64,000 nt of DNA from Acidobacteriaceae bacterium. Its GTDB lineage: Bacteria; Acidobacteriota; Terriglobia; Terriglobales; Acidobacteriaceae. Position 1 is the first letter of the stretch, and each line of letters begins with the position of its first letter. A program made the position numbers and the translations under genes. The notes under the pieces were generated by a model, which made no database searches, was not told where the DNA came from, and saw only the letters and a program-made list of their open reading frames with translations. The DNA is taken from positions 1 to 64,000 of the forward strand of contig DAIDGW010000220.1 of the NCBI GenBank assembly GCA_027452245.1, given 5' to 3'. Below are positions 29,013-39,102 of this stretch, in pieces.

Positions 29013-30665
29013 GTGGTGCAATTCGATCGCGGCGGAGCCGTGCCGGTGAAGGCTCATTGTCTGCCATTCGCGCAAATCCCGCACCAGACGCGGCTTTTTC
29101 TGGACTATCTCGCGCATGCGCCTTCGGTTCAATCCTTTTATCCTCGTTCGCCAAGCATTTCTGAGTGGTTGCAGCAGGAAGCTTCGACGCTCCCCTATGA
29201 AGATTCGCGTCGTCAGCGAGTCGCGGAAATCCTCCAACGTCAGAGCGACGCTTGCAACGCCTCGCCGAAGATTCGCGAGAACATTGCCCGGTTTCGCAAG
29301 GGAGCCGTGGCCGTGGTCACCGGCCAGCAAGTCGGACTATTCGGCGGCCCGACGTTTTCGCTATATAAGGCACTGACCGCCGTCAAACTCGCAGAGCAGG
29401 CGACGCAAACGGGTATCGACACCGTTCCAGTCTTTTGGCTGGCTTCCTACGATCACGATCTCGCGGAAGTGAATCACGTCGCGCTGCCTTCGGCGGAAGG
29501 TACCTTGAAGACGCTTTCGACCCCGAGCCAGGGCATTGTGGGAGCGCCTGTCAGTACAGTGAGGCTCGGCGAAGAAATTTTGCCAGTGCTGGAGGAAGCG
29601 GCCGGATTGCTGGGAGAGTCGGAAATTACGGCGATCCTGCGCGATTCTTACAAACCCGGCGAGACGCTAAGCACCGCATTTGCGCGTTTCTACTGTCACC
29701 TGCTCGCCGACTGGGGAGTGATTCTGCTCGATGCCTCTGATCCGGAACTTCATCGGATTGCGCAGCCGGTTTATCAGGCAGCGGTAGAACAAGCGGGTGA
29801 GTTGGCGGAGAAACTTGTGGCGCGCGGAGAGCAACTCGAATCCGCCGGGTATCACCAGCAAGTGAAAGTCACGGCTTCGTCAGTGCTCCTGTTCACCCTG
29901 CAAAAGGAAGCGCGGACGGCGATACAGCGTGCGTCTTACGGGAAGTTTGTAATCGGGGCGGAGGGCAGCGCGGAAACGATCCCGGAGAGCGAACTGCTGG
30001 CTCGCATAGCAAGTCATCCAGAACAGTTCAGTCCCAATGTTCTTTTGCGGCCGGTGATTGAGGACTATTTGCTGCCCACTCTGGCGTACACGGGGGGAGC
30101 CGCGGAGGTGGCCTACTTCGGGCAGGCAGCGGTGGTTTACGAAGCGTTGCTGGGGCGAGTTACGCCGATCGTCCCTCGCTTCTCTGCGACCCTGGTCGAA
30201 CCGAAGGCGCAGCGCTTGCTCGAACGTTACGCCATCACGGTACCAGAGATATTCGAAGCTCCGGAAAAGCTTAAGCAGCAACTTGCCGCCAAAAGCTTGC
30301 CGCAGGGATTGCAAGCGGCCTTCGAGCAAGCCGACATTTCTTTCGCTACGCATATCGCCAGGATCCAGGAAGAATTGGCTAAGCTCGACCGCACGCTGGT
30401 CGATGCCGCGCAAACGGCCGCGTCCAAGATGCAGCATCAGATGGAAAAACTGCGAACGCAGGCCGCACGCGCCGAGGGGCAAAAAGAAGAAGTGATCGCC
30501 CGGCACGCCGAGACTCTGAGCCATGCGCTCTATCCAGGCAAAGGCCTGCAGGAACGTGGAATCGGGGGCATTTATTTCCTGGCGAAATACGGCTTGGAAC
30601 TGCTGACGCAGATTTATTCCGCTATGAACAGTGATTGCCACGACCACCAGATCGTGGAACTGTAA
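29013..30665 (+). CDS. bshC: bacillithiol biosynthesis cysteine-adding enzyme BshC
   Basis: VVTGQQVGLFGGPTFSLYKALTAVKLA; PVFWLASYDHDLAEVNH; start codon uncertain. Confidence 0.93.
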   Translation: MVQFDRGGAVPVKAHCLPFAQIPHQTRLFLDYLAHAPSVQSFYPRSPSISEWLQQEASTLPYEDSRRQRVAEILQRQSDACNASPKIRENIARFRKGAVAVVTGQQVGLFGGPTFSLYKALTAVKLAEQATQTGIDTVPVFWLASYDHDLAEVNHVALPSAEGTLKTLSTPSQGIVGAPVSTVRLGEEILPVLEEAAGLLGESEITAILRDSYKPGETLSTAFARFYCHLLADWGVILLDASDPELHRIAQPVYQAAVEQAGELAEKLVARGEQLESAGYHQQVKVTASSVLLFTLQKEARTAIQRASYGKFVIGAEGSAETIPESELLARIASHPEQFSPNVLLRPVIEDYLLPTLAYTGGAAEVAYFGQAAVVYEALLGRVTPIVPRFSATLVEPKAQRLLERYAITVPEIFEAPEKLKQQLAAKSLPQGLQAAFEQADISFATHIARIQEELAKLDRTLVDAAQTAASKMQHQMEKLRTQAARAEGQKEEVIARHAETLSHALYPGKGLQERGIGGIYFLAKYGLELLTQIYSAMNSDCHDHQIVEL

Positions 30666-30673
30666 GGTCCCGC

Positions 30674-31303
30674 TTATTTGCTCTCGCTCACTGCAAGATA
30701 CGTTCCCAGGCCAATCATGATCGCGCCAGTTGCGGTCCGCTGGCGGCGACGGAATGTGGCGGACGACCGAATGCGGTTTCCGAGCGGCCCGGCCATGGCG
30801 ATCACAACAAGATCTGCGGTCGTGTTCAAGCTCACCGAAATTGTTCCCAGCACGATGAATTGCAGAAAGAGATGTCCAGCGCCGCGGTTCACGAACTGCG
30901 GAATAAAGGATAGAAAAAACAGTGCGGTCTTGGGATTGAGCACTTCAGTGGCAACTCCTTGCCACAGCGGATTCCGAGCGGGTGGTACGACCACGGATTC
31001 CTGTTTCTCCGGCTTGCGCGCATCGACGATCATGCGAATTCCCAGGACGCAGAGATAAGCCGCGCCGCAATACTTCACGGTTTCAAAAGCGATAGCCGAG
31101 CGGGCCAGTATCAGCGAGACGCCGAAGGCGGCGGCAAAGACGTGGACCATTCCTCCCAGGAATGTTCCTATCGCCGATAGAACGCCTTCGCGCTTTCCGC
31201 CGGCCAGGCTCCGAGCCAGCACGTAGAGCATTCCCGGTCCGGGAGCGATTGCGAGCAGCAGGGCCGCGGTGAGGAACAAATAGAGGCGAGCGGAATCAAA
31301 CAT
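30674..31303 (-). CDS. LysE family translocator
   Basis: AIAPGPGMLYVLARSLAGGKREGVLSAIGTFLGGMVHV; NPKTALFFLSFIPQFV. Confidence 0.9.
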   Translation of the reverse strand: MFDSARLYLFLTAALLLAIAPGPGMLYVLARSLAGGKREGVLSAIGTFLGGMVHVFAAAFGVSLILARSAIAFETVKYCGAAYLCVLGIRMIVDARKPEKQESVVVPPARNPLWQGVATEVLNPKTALFFLSFIPQFVNRGAGHLFLQFIVLGTISVSLNTTADLVVIAMAGPLGNRIRSSATFRRRQRTATGAIMIGLGTYLAVSESK

Positions 31304-31318
31304 AATTGTTCTCGGGGG

Positions 31319-31984
31319 TCAGGCCTTCAGCCACTCTTCCAATTGCGTTAGCGATTCTACACGCGGGAGGCCGCGGTCGCGGTAGGCGCCTGAGACATCG
31401 AACAAGACCGCGTCCATGCCGGCGTTGCGGGCGCCCACGTAATCTACGGCATAGACATCGCCAACATACAAACTGTCGGCTGCGGCGGCTCTCATCTCGC
31501 GCAGAGCTGCGTCGAAGATGACCGGGTGAGGCTTCTCGTATCCCACAATACCGGAGTCGGTAATGCATTTGAAGCAGTCATGGATGCCGCATCGGTGGAG
31601 AACATCGGCGATTCTGCCGTCGGCATTGGAAATCACGGCCGTTTGATAGTTGCTACCGATACGCTGCAGTGCCTCGAACGTGCCCGGCAAAATCTGGTCC
31701 CAGTTAGCGGACTGGCGCGTGTTCGCTACGAGTGCTTCGCGTACCGGTTCGTTGATTGCGCCTTGCTGCTCGAGCAGGTGGGTGTGAAACATCCACCAGA
31801 AGCCGTGATCCACGAGTCCGTTGGTCACATCCTGGTCGAATTCTCTTTTGGTTCGACGCTCGAGTTCCTGCCATTGAGCAAGGGAAGGATGGTTCTCCTT
31901 CGGCAGCGGCTCCAGTATGCGTGCGCGGTTCGGGAACAACAGAGTATTGCCGACATCGAAGAAGATGAAGCGCCGTTTCGCCAT
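31319..31984 (-). CDS. HAD-family hydrolase
   Basis: FFDVGNTLLFPN; VISNADGR; GYEKPHPVIFDAAL; YVGDVYAVDYVGARNAGM. Confidence 0.9.
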   Translation of the reverse strand: MAKRRFIFFDVGNTLLFPNRARILEPLPKENHPSLAQWQELERRTKREFDQDVTNGLVDHGFWWMFHTHLLEQQGAINEPVREALVANTRQSANWDQILPGTFEALQRIGSNYQTAVISNADGRIADVLHRCGIHDCFKCITDSGIVGYEKPHPVIFDAALREMRAAAADSLYVGDVYAVDYVGARNAGMDAVLFDVSGAYRDRGLPRVESLTQLEEWLKA

Positions 31985-32293
31985 GCATCCATATTATCGG
32001 ACCATCATTATCGAAGCGTCGCCATCCATCGTCGCAAAGCCACGGAGGAGCCACGCGCCACAAACCTGTGGGGCTGCAAACTCTGCCCCAGGTTGCAAAA
32101 TCCCGTGATGTGCTTCCGGTCGTGACCGCACTCGCGAAAACAGGTAATATCTCTTCACTTAGGGCGTCGCCACCCGCGTGATGCGGGCTAAACAACCATG
32201 CTGCTGCATCCTGCCGCCGTGCTGTCTGCCGGACTTGCGTCCGCAACGCGAGCCGCCGCCGGCGTGTCACTCGCCTTTGGCTGCGAAACTGTA

Positions 32294-32548
32294 ATGGCGG
32301 TCAGTATCATGTTTGAGTTCGACCATCGCGGCTCATCGGCGGATGTTTACAACATACTGTGGGCCGTAGTCTTCGGATTTGCCACCCTGAATATCCTGGG
32401 GCTGGCGGCCCGCCGGCTGGAACCGCGGCGTCGAGGGCTCAGCTTTGGCGAGATCCTCGCGGTCACCGTGGTCCTGCTCTCCATCTTCCTGCTGGGATGG
32501 GAAATGCTTGGCATTTTCCACATCTTTCCGATCAAACTTCGGCGGTGA
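32294..32548 (+). CDS. hypothetical small membrane protein
   Basis: Two hydrophobic segments; start re-assigned to MAVSIMFEF. Confidence 0.55.
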   Translation: MAVSIMFEFDHRGSSADVYNILWAVVFGFATLNILGLAARRLEPRRRGLSFGEILAVTVVLLSIFLLGWEMLGIFHIFPIKLRR

Positions 32549-32606
32549 TCGTCTTCAGAAATGCAGCACCTATCGGATGAGTAGCAGATGCGGTATGATT
32601 CGCTCA

Positions 32607-32927
32607 ATGCCGAAGCGTGCTACCCAGGAAGTTGCCAATTTTGATGTGACGTGTCCCTGCTGCGGGGCGGTGATGAAGGTCGATTCGGAGACACACGCCG
32701 TCATCGCGCACACGGCCCCGGTCAAACCGAAGATGTTCAACGACATCGAAGAAGCCGCGCGGGCTATGAAGGAGCAGGACAGCCGCCGGGAATCGATCTT
32801 CCGGCAGTCGGTGGAGGCTCAGAAGCATGCCTCCGACTTGCTGGAGAAAAAGTTTCAGGAAGCGCTCAAGAAGGCGAAAGAGTCTCCTGATACCGGCAAG
32901 CCGATCCGCGATTTCGATCTGGACTGA
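32607..32927 (+). CDS. hypothetical protein with N-terminal CPCCG motif
   Basis: MPKRATQEVANFDVTCPCCGAVMKVDSETHAVIAH... Confidence 0.65.
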   Translation: MPKRATQEVANFDVTCPCCGAVMKVDSETHAVIAHTAPVKPKMFNDIEEAARAMKEQDSRRESIFRQSVEAQKHASDLLEKKFQEALKKAKESPDTGKPIRDFDLD

Positions 32928-32936
32928 TCACCGACA

Positions 32937-33596
32937 ATGAGCGCCAGACCGCTGCTTCTCGGACACCGCGGCGCCCGTGGTGTGCACTCCATTCCCGAAA
33001 ACACGTTCCCCTCGTTCGACCGCGCCCTCGCCGACGGCTGCGACGGATTCGAATTCGACGTGCGCCTCACAGCCGACCAGCAAGCCGTGATCTTCCACGA
33101 CCCCAAGTTTGGCAGGTTGGAAATCGCGAAGACTCCGGCGACCAACCTCGACGGATTGCCGGATTTCAGTTCCGTCCTTGAGAGATATTGCAGGCGGGCG
33201 TTCCTGGATATCGAGTTGAAAGTGCCGGGCTTGGAGAAGCTGACATTGGAGTTGCTGTGGAAGCATCCCCCGAGTGCGGGATATGTGGTGTCGTCCTTTT
33301 TGCCGGAGGTATTGCGGACGCTGCGCAAAGAGGATGAAGGGATTCTTCTCGGCTTGATCTGCGAAACTCGCCGGCAACTGGAGAAATGGCATGAACTGCC
33401 GGTCGAGTATGTGATTCCTCATTCCAGGCTGATCACGAAGGCAAGCGTAGAAAAATTAAGCGCGGCGGGAAAGAAAGTTGTCGCATGGACCGTTAACGAC
33501 GAAGACGAAATGATGCGATTTGCGGATATGGGAGTTGCAGGCATCATTTCGGATGAGACGGCGCTGCTGGTGCGCACTCTACGTAAGACTGGTTAG
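32937..33596 (+). CDS. glycerophosphodiester phosphodiesterase
   Basis: LLGHRGARGVHSIPENTFPSFDRALADGCDGFEFDVRLTADQQAVIFHD; VVAWTVNDEDEM. Confidence 0.93.
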   Translation: MSARPLLLGHRGARGVHSIPENTFPSFDRALADGCDGFEFDVRLTADQQAVIFHDPKFGRLEIAKTPATNLDGLPDFSSVLERYCRRAFLDIELKVPGLEKLTLELLWKHPPSAGYVVSSFLPEVLRTLRKEDEGILLGLICETRRQLEKWHELPVEYVIPHSRLITKASVEKLSAAGKKVVAWTVNDEDEMMRFADMGVAGIISDETALLVRTLRKTG

Positions 33597-35236
33597 TCTG
33601 CGGCGGCCTCAAAGGCGGCATCCTTCAACGTTGGTTTCCGGAGGAAGGCCAACCGCTCCATTTCAAAGGCTTCCAGATTCTCGCCCAGGGTTTGCTCGTT
33701 CCAGCCCATGACGGCTCCGATGCGGAGCGCAGCCTCCCGGCTGCAGGACTCGGACCAGCATGGGCCGAGGGCGACGGGCACGCGGCGAAGCAGCACATCT
33801 CCCAGACTAACGGCACATTCCCGGCGATAGGCTTCCATAGCCTCGGCAACCAGGTGCGAAGTATGCGGACAGATAGGGGCGCGCAATTGGGGGCTGGCCA
33901 GCGCCATTCTGGCGATTTCCATGGCGCGTTTTCCATGCCATTCCACCAGGCCACGCGCCGATTCTTCGCTGATCGATCCGGCGTGCGCGATCTCGAGCAC
34001 AGCCTGATCCAGCAGCGGGTCAAGCGCGACTCCCGGTCCGGCTGCCGTGGCCCGCGGCTCCGGCACGTCGATGCCAATCTCGCGCGCGCATTCCCGCGCG
34101 AGTGACGTAGCCGTGGTCAGTTTTCCACCAACGACGGAGATCATGCGCATGGCTCCATCATCGCGGTGGTCGTGCAGAATGTGGCGCCGAGTGATGTCGC
34201 TGAGCTGAGCTTTGGGCGAATACGGAAGCGGGCGAACTCCGGCGAAGGCGTATTTCACTTGTTCCGCCGAAATTTTTGCCTTCGGGAACACGCGCTTCAC
34301 CGACTGCAGCAAGTACTCGATTTCCTCGGGTGCGGGGGCTGTCTTACCGGGATCACCGGCGTCGGCAACTTCAGTTGTGCCGACCAGGATTTGATCATTC
34401 CAGGGAAGAACGAAAATGGGACGGCCGTCGGGTGCCTCGGAATAAAGTGCGTTGTTGGGCGCTCCCACAAAGCGGGGCAGGACAATGTGTGAGCCTCGAA
34501 CTCCTCCGACTAGAGGTTGAGCGGTGCGGATCGCCGAGCGCTGGCAAATGCGATCCGCCCATGGGCCGGTGCAATTCAGGATCCAGGCAGCATCTACATG
34601 AGCGTCCTTGCCGGTGATGCGATCACGCACCTGGAGGCCCCGGGCGCGTCCATGAGCCACATCGACGGCAAGCACCTCGGCATGGTTGCGAACAACCGCA
34701 CCCGCATCGATGGCTTCCGTCAGCCATTCCGCCACGAGGCGTTCAGGGAATTCGCATTGTGCATCCTCGTACCTGAAAATCGACCAACGATGTCCGGCAT
34801 CGAGAGCGCGTTCAACGCGCTTCAATTCCATTTCGGTCAGCGGAGCGGCGGACTTTCGTCCGGCGAAGCGCTCGTAGAGCCACAAGCCGGCCCGAACTTT
34901 CAGGGCGCTGCGCCGACTCTGTTCATTCAGCAAGATGAGGAAATTCAGCGGGTGAACGAGGTGGGAGCGTTCCCGCAACAAGCGTTCGCGCTCACGGAGG
35001 GATTCGCGAACCAGATCGATCTCGCCATGCTCGAGGTAGCGCAATCCACCATGGATGATGCGGGTGGAACGGCTGGTCGCGCCGGAAGCGAAGTCATTCT
35101 GCTCGATGAGCAGGGTACGTTTGCCAGCCAGCGCACATGCCCGTGCAATGGCGACCCCGTTGATTCCGCCGCCAATCACCGCGACATGGAAGGTTCCCCC
35201 TTCCAGCGACGGTCGAGTTGTCGAGGGTAAGGTCAT
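33593..35236 (-). CDS. glpD: glycerol-3-phosphate dehydrogenase (FAD-dependent)
   Basis: VAVIGGGINGVAIARACALAGKRTLLIEQNDFASGATSRSTRIIHGGLRYLE. Confidence 0.94.
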   Translation of the reverse strand: MTLPSTTRPSLEGGTFHVAVIGGGINGVAIARACALAGKRTLLIEQNDFASGATSRSTRIIHGGLRYLEHGEIDLVRESLRERERLLRERSHLVHPLNFLILLNEQSRRSALKVRAGLWLYERFAGRKSAAPLTEMELKRVERALDAGHRWSIFRYEDAQCEFPERLVAEWLTEAIDAGAVVRNHAEVLAVDVAHGRARGLQVRDRITGKDAHVDAAWILNCTGPWADRICQRSAIRTAQPLVGGVRGSHIVLPRFVGAPNNALYSEAPDGRPIFVLPWNDQILVGTTEVADAGDPGKTAPAPEEIEYLLQSVKRVFPKAKISAEQVKYAFAGVRPLPYSPKAQLSDITRRHILHDHRDDGAMRMISVVGGKLTTATSLARECAREIGIDVPEPRATAAGPGVALDPLLDQAVLEIAHAGSISEESARGLVEWHGKRAMEIARMALASPQLRAPICPHTSHLVAEAMEAYRRECAVSLGDVLLRRVPVALGPCWSESCSREAALRIGAVMGWNEQTLGENLEAFEMERLAFLRKPTLKDAAFEAAAD

Positions 35237-35409
35237 ATTGCCTAGGCAGCAGTCAACACGGTACCTGCAAGGCGAATTAATCCATCTACGATTTTCAATT
35301 CAAGTTTGCGCCTAAGGTGCGATTTCCAGTAGATCACCTTAGTCCGCCGGGACATTGTCCTAAAATTGGACTTCGAGAGCTTCACGAATGCCTTTCGTAA
35401 CAGGGCAAA

Positions 35410-35434
35410 CCGGCTCTTGCTGTGCAAGAGCCGG
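35410..35434. terminator. hairpin, probable terminator of the PfpI-like gene
   Basis: CCGGCTCTTG-ctgtg-CAAGAGCCGG, located just past the stop of the 35460 minus-strand gene. Confidence 0.6.
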
Positions 35435-35459
35435 AAGGAAGCCCAAGCCATGCATGGAC

Positions 35460-36035
35460 TTAGGCTGTCTTTCGCAATTCGTCCGAGGAGGTGCCAGCTT
35501 CGGCGAACAACGAGATCATCTCCTTGTTGAATACCGGAATGTCGTCCGGCTTGCGGCTGGTCACAAGGCCGTTGTCGTTGACGACGTCTCGATCCACCCA
35601 CTTGCCACCGGCATTTTTGATATCGGTTTTAAGCGAAGGCCAGGAGGTCAGCGTACGCCCCCGGACCGCGCCCGACTCGACAAGCATCCACGGACCGTGG
35701 CAGATCGCAGCGACGGGTTTACCATCGTCAAAGAAGCGCTTGACGAACGCGACGGCCTCCGGGTTCATACGCAGCCGGTCGGGGTTCATTACGCCGCCCG
35801 GAAGCAGAAGAGCGTCATAAGCCTCGGGCTGGGCCTCATCCAGGCGTACATCCACGGGAATCTCGTTGCCCCAGTCTTTCAGATTCCAGCCTTTCACCTT
35901 TCCCTGTGTGGGAGAGATGATATCTGTGCGGGCTCCGGCTTGGTCCAAAGCCTGGCGCGGCTCGGCCAGTTCTACTTGCTCGAATCCGTCAGCCACCAGA
36001 ATTGCAATTTTCATTCCGTCCAGTTCGTTTGCCAT
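35460..36035 (-). CDS. DJ-1/PfpI family type 1 glutamine amidotransferase-like protein
   Basis: KIAILVADGFEQVEL; YDALLLPGGVMNPDRLR; VAAICHGPWMLVESG. Confidence 0.93.
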   Translation of the reverse strand: MANELDGMKIAILVADGFEQVELAEPRQALDQAGARTDIISPTQGKVKGWNLKDWGNEIPVDVRLDEAQPEAYDALLLPGGVMNPDRLRMNPEAVAFVKRFFDDGKPVAAICHGPWMLVESGAVRGRTLTSWPSLKTDIKNAGGKWVDRDVVNDNGLVTSRKPDDIPVFNKEMISLFAEAGTSSDELRKTA

Positions 36036-36231
36036 TTTTCGCTCCTATTGATAATTCGATTGAGGAAGACTTTCTCGTTCCGTTACATCGTGGCGTGAAA
36101 TTAGGATGCCCGAGACGCACTGCGCGGTTTATGGTTATCGCCACTCATGTGGCCGAAGGCTTGTCTTGAGACGACCTAAATGGGCTTCGCATTGCTCCCA
36201 CACGCGCAGTCATTTACAGTTGTTGGTTCCT

Positions 36232-37140
36232 ATGCCGGGTACTGGAGAGCGTTTCGAGCGAGCCGTGCAAATTATGGAGCGTCTGCGCGCCCCGGGCGGC
36301 TGCCCGTGGGATCGTGAGCAGACCTTCGATTCGATCAAACCCTATACGTTAGAAGAAACGTATGAGGTGCTCGAAGCCATCGACAATCGCGATTGGCGCG
36401 AACTGACGGGGGAGCTCGGCGACCTGCTGTTGCAGATCCTGTTCTACTCCGAGATGGCGAAAGAGCAGGGGACTTTTACGATCGATGATGTTCTCGACCG
36501 GCTCTCGACCAAGCTGATCGACCGGCATCCCCATGTATTCGGGGAGGTCAAAGCCGATACCGCCGCGGATGTGAAGCGGAACTGGGAAGCCTTGAAGGTT
36601 GAAGAGCGAAAAAAGCGGGCCGAGAAATTCGAGAAAGCGCAGGCGGGGAAGAAGAAAGAATCGATTCTCGATGGAATTTCGTCGGCGATGCCGGCATTGA
36701 TTGAAGGACATAAGCTTAGTTCCCGGGCAGCGCAGGCTGGATTCGACTGGCCAAATATCGAGGGATTGTTCGATAAGCTTCAGGAAGAGACCGACGAACT
36801 ACGGGAAGAGTTGAGGCAATTTCCGGCGCCAGGACCGCGTCCTGAACTGCGGGGAATTGCCGGATCAGGGGGACAAAGGATTCCCGAGGCGCTACGTGCC
36901 CGGCTGGAGGACGAACTCGGCGACCTATTTTTTGTTCTGGTGAACATTGCGCGCTATCTTTCGCTGGATTCAGAGTCAGCGCTGCGCAAGACGAACCGCA
37001 AATTCAAGCGCCGCTTTCAATGGATGGAAGCGCGACTACAGGAGTCGGGACAAACCCTCGACCAAACCTCAGCCGAAGAATTGGAATTGCTATGGCGGCA
37101 AGCAAAGGAGCAGGAAACGTCGATGGAGAAGCAACTGTGA
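36232..37140 (+). CDS. mazG: nucleoside triphosphate pyrophosphohydrolase MazG
   Basis: RLRAPGGCPWDREQTFDSIKPYTLEETYEVLEAI; second MazG half LEDELGDLFFVLVNIARYL. Confidence 0.93.
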   Translation: MPGTGERFERAVQIMERLRAPGGCPWDREQTFDSIKPYTLEETYEVLEAIDNRDWRELTGELGDLLLQILFYSEMAKEQGTFTIDDVLDRLSTKLIDRHPHVFGEVKADTAADVKRNWEALKVEERKKRAEKFEKAQAGKKKESILDGISSAMPALIEGHKLSSRAAQAGFDWPNIEGLFDKLQEETDELREELRQFPAPGPRPELRGIAGSGGQRIPEALRARLEDELGDLFFVLVNIARYLSLDSESALRKTNRKFKRRFQWMEARLQESGQTLDQTSAEELELLWRQAKEQETSMEKQL

Positions 37141-37910
37141 CGCAAGACGGCCTCGTGCTGAGGCATTGCCAAAGTGTTGACGATATGCGCGCCTGCGTAG
37201 CGCTGCAAAAGGAAGTCTGGAATTTCAGTGACGCTGAACTGGTTCCGATGCGCCTCTTTGTGGTTGCGCAGAAAGTTGGCGGACAGGTGATGGGAGCGTT
37301 CGCCGGGAGCGATATGATTGGATTTGCTCTGTCGGTTCCCGGCATGCGGTCCGGCCATAGCTACTTACATTCCCACATGCTTGCAGTTCGCGCGGAATAC
37401 CGGAATAGCGGCTTAGGACGCCGGCTGAAGATGTTGCAGCGGGATGATGCGCTGGCGCGGGGGATCGAACTGATCGAATGGACCTTCGATCCGCTGGAAA
37501 TCAAGAATGCATACTTGAATATCGAGAAACTGGGGGCAATCGTCCGCCGGTACAACGTCAATCAATACGGGATTACGTCGTCTCCGCTGCAGGGCGGACT
37601 GCCCACCGATCGTCTGATTGCCGAGTGGTGGCTCAAGTCCAACCGAGTTGAAACTCTGCTGAAGACGGGAAAACACCCTGCGGTCAATGGTGAGGTGGCC
37701 ATCAAAGTCCCTGCTCAGATTTACGAGTGGAAGGCAGGTGCCGAGACTCGCCAGCTGGCTCTGCAAGTGCAGGAACGGAACCGCGATCAGTTTTTAAAGT
37801 CATTCGATGATGGCTTGGCGGTCCTGGCATATGAACGCAATGCGGAGGGCGATGGCAAGTTCGTGCTGGGAAAATGGGACGAAGAGTGGTCGTATGCGTC
37901 GATCGGGTGA
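37092..37910 (+). CDS. GNAT-family N-acyltransferase (start may be GTG at 37137)
   Basis: SHMLAVRAEYRNSGLGRRLKMLQRDDALARGIELIEWTFDPLEIKNAYLNIEKLGA. Confidence 0.8.
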   Translation: MAASKGAGNVDGEATVTQDGLVLRHCQSVDDMRACVALQKEVWNFSDAELVPMRLFVVAQKVGGQVMGAFAGSDMIGFALSVPGMRSGHSYLHSHMLAVRAEYRNSGLGRRLKMLQRDDALARGIELIEWTFDPLEIKNAYLNIEKLGAIVRRYNVNQYGITSSPLQGGLPTDRLIAEWWLKSNRVETLLKTGKHPAVNGEVAIKVPAQIYEWKAGAETRQLALQVQERNRDQFLKSFDDGLAVLAYERNAEGDGKFVLGKWDEEWSYASIG

Positions 37911-37967
37911 ATTCGGCGCAGATTCGCTGCTTTGGTTAGTGGAGTTGTGCTGTTAACGAGGCCTCTT

Positions 37968-39098
37968 ATGAAAGTCGAAGCCATTACATTGCGTGAGATC
38001 CAAATGCCACTCGTCCATTTTTTTGAGACGAGTTTCGGGCGCATCTACAGCCGCAGCATCATCCTGGTGACCCTTCATTGTGACGGAGTTGATGGCTGGG
38101 GAGAGTGCGTGGCTGGAGAGGTTCCCTACTACAGCAGTGAGTGGAATGAGAGCGCTTGGGCCACAATCGTCCGGTACCTTGCTCCGGCGGTGGTGGGGAA
38201 AGAAATCAAGGCGGGACGCGACGTTCCCGCACTGTTCTCGAAAGTTCGCGAGCATCGCATGGCGAAAGCGGCCATCGAGAACGCTGTTTGGGATGCCGAA
38301 GCGCAGAAGATGCAACAGCCTTTGTGGAAGCTGCTGGGAGGATCGCGGCGCGAGATTGCTTGCGGAGTTTCCATCGGAATTCAGGATTCGGTTGAGCAAC
38401 TTCTCGAAAAGATTGAGCACGAACTCGCCGCCGGATATCGCCGCATCAAGGTCAAGGTCAAACCGGGATGGGACGTCAATGTTCTGGAACCTATTCGCGC
38501 ACGCTGGGCGGAGATTCTGCTGAGCTGTGATGCAAACTCCGCTTATACCTTGGACCAACTGGAGCACCTGCGCGAATTCGACCAGTTCAATCTACTCATG
38601 ATTGAGCAGCCGCTCTGGAACGACGACATTTACTACCATGCGCGGCTACAGAAGGAACTGCGAACTTCTATCTGTCTGGATGAATCGATCACCAGCGCCC
38701 GCAATGCGGCAATCGCCATCGAGTCCGGGGCCTGCCGCATTATCAATGTCAAGGTTGGACGCGTGGGCGGATTCAGCGAGGCCCGCAAGATCCATGACGT
38801 ATGCCAGCAGCAAAAAATTCCGGTCTGGTGCGGAGGCATGCTCGAGTCCGGCATTGGACGCTCGCATAACATCGCGCTCTCGACGTTAGAGAACTTCCGG
38901 TTGCCGGGGGATGTTTCGGCCTCAAAGCGCTATTGGAAGGAAGACATCATCGAACCGGAAGTGCAGGTGTCGGATGATGGGATGATCGCAATCAGCGACA
39001 CTCCCGGGCGTGGTTACCGCCTGAGGGAAGATCTGATCGAGAGGTTCACAGTTAGAAAGGAAACGATCAGCGCCAGGGCGTTAGTCGAAGTGAAATGA
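37968..39098 (+). CDS. o-succinylbenzoate synthase / N-succinylamino acid racemase-like enolase-superfamily enzyme
   Basis: RIKVKVKPGWD; LLSCDANSAY; LLMIEQPL; SICLDESITS; WCGGMLESGIGRSHNIALSTLENF. Confidence 0.9.
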   Translation: MKVEAITLREIQMPLVHFFETSFGRIYSRSIILVTLHCDGVDGWGECVAGEVPYYSSEWNESAWATIVRYLAPAVVGKEIKAGRDVPALFSKVREHRMAKAAIENAVWDAEAQKMQQPLWKLLGGSRREIACGVSIGIQDSVEQLLEKIEHELAAGYRRIKVKVKPGWDVNVLEPIRARWAEILLSCDANSAYTLDQLEHLREFDQFNLLMIEQPLWNDDIYYHARLQKELRTSICLDESITSARNAAIAIESGACRIINVKVGRVGGFSEARKIHDVCQQQKIPVWCGGMLESGIGRSHNIALSTLENFRLPGDVSASKRYWKEDIIEPEVQVSDDGMIAISDTPGRGYRLREDLIERFTVRKETISARALVEVK

Positions 39099-39102
39099 GG
39101 AT

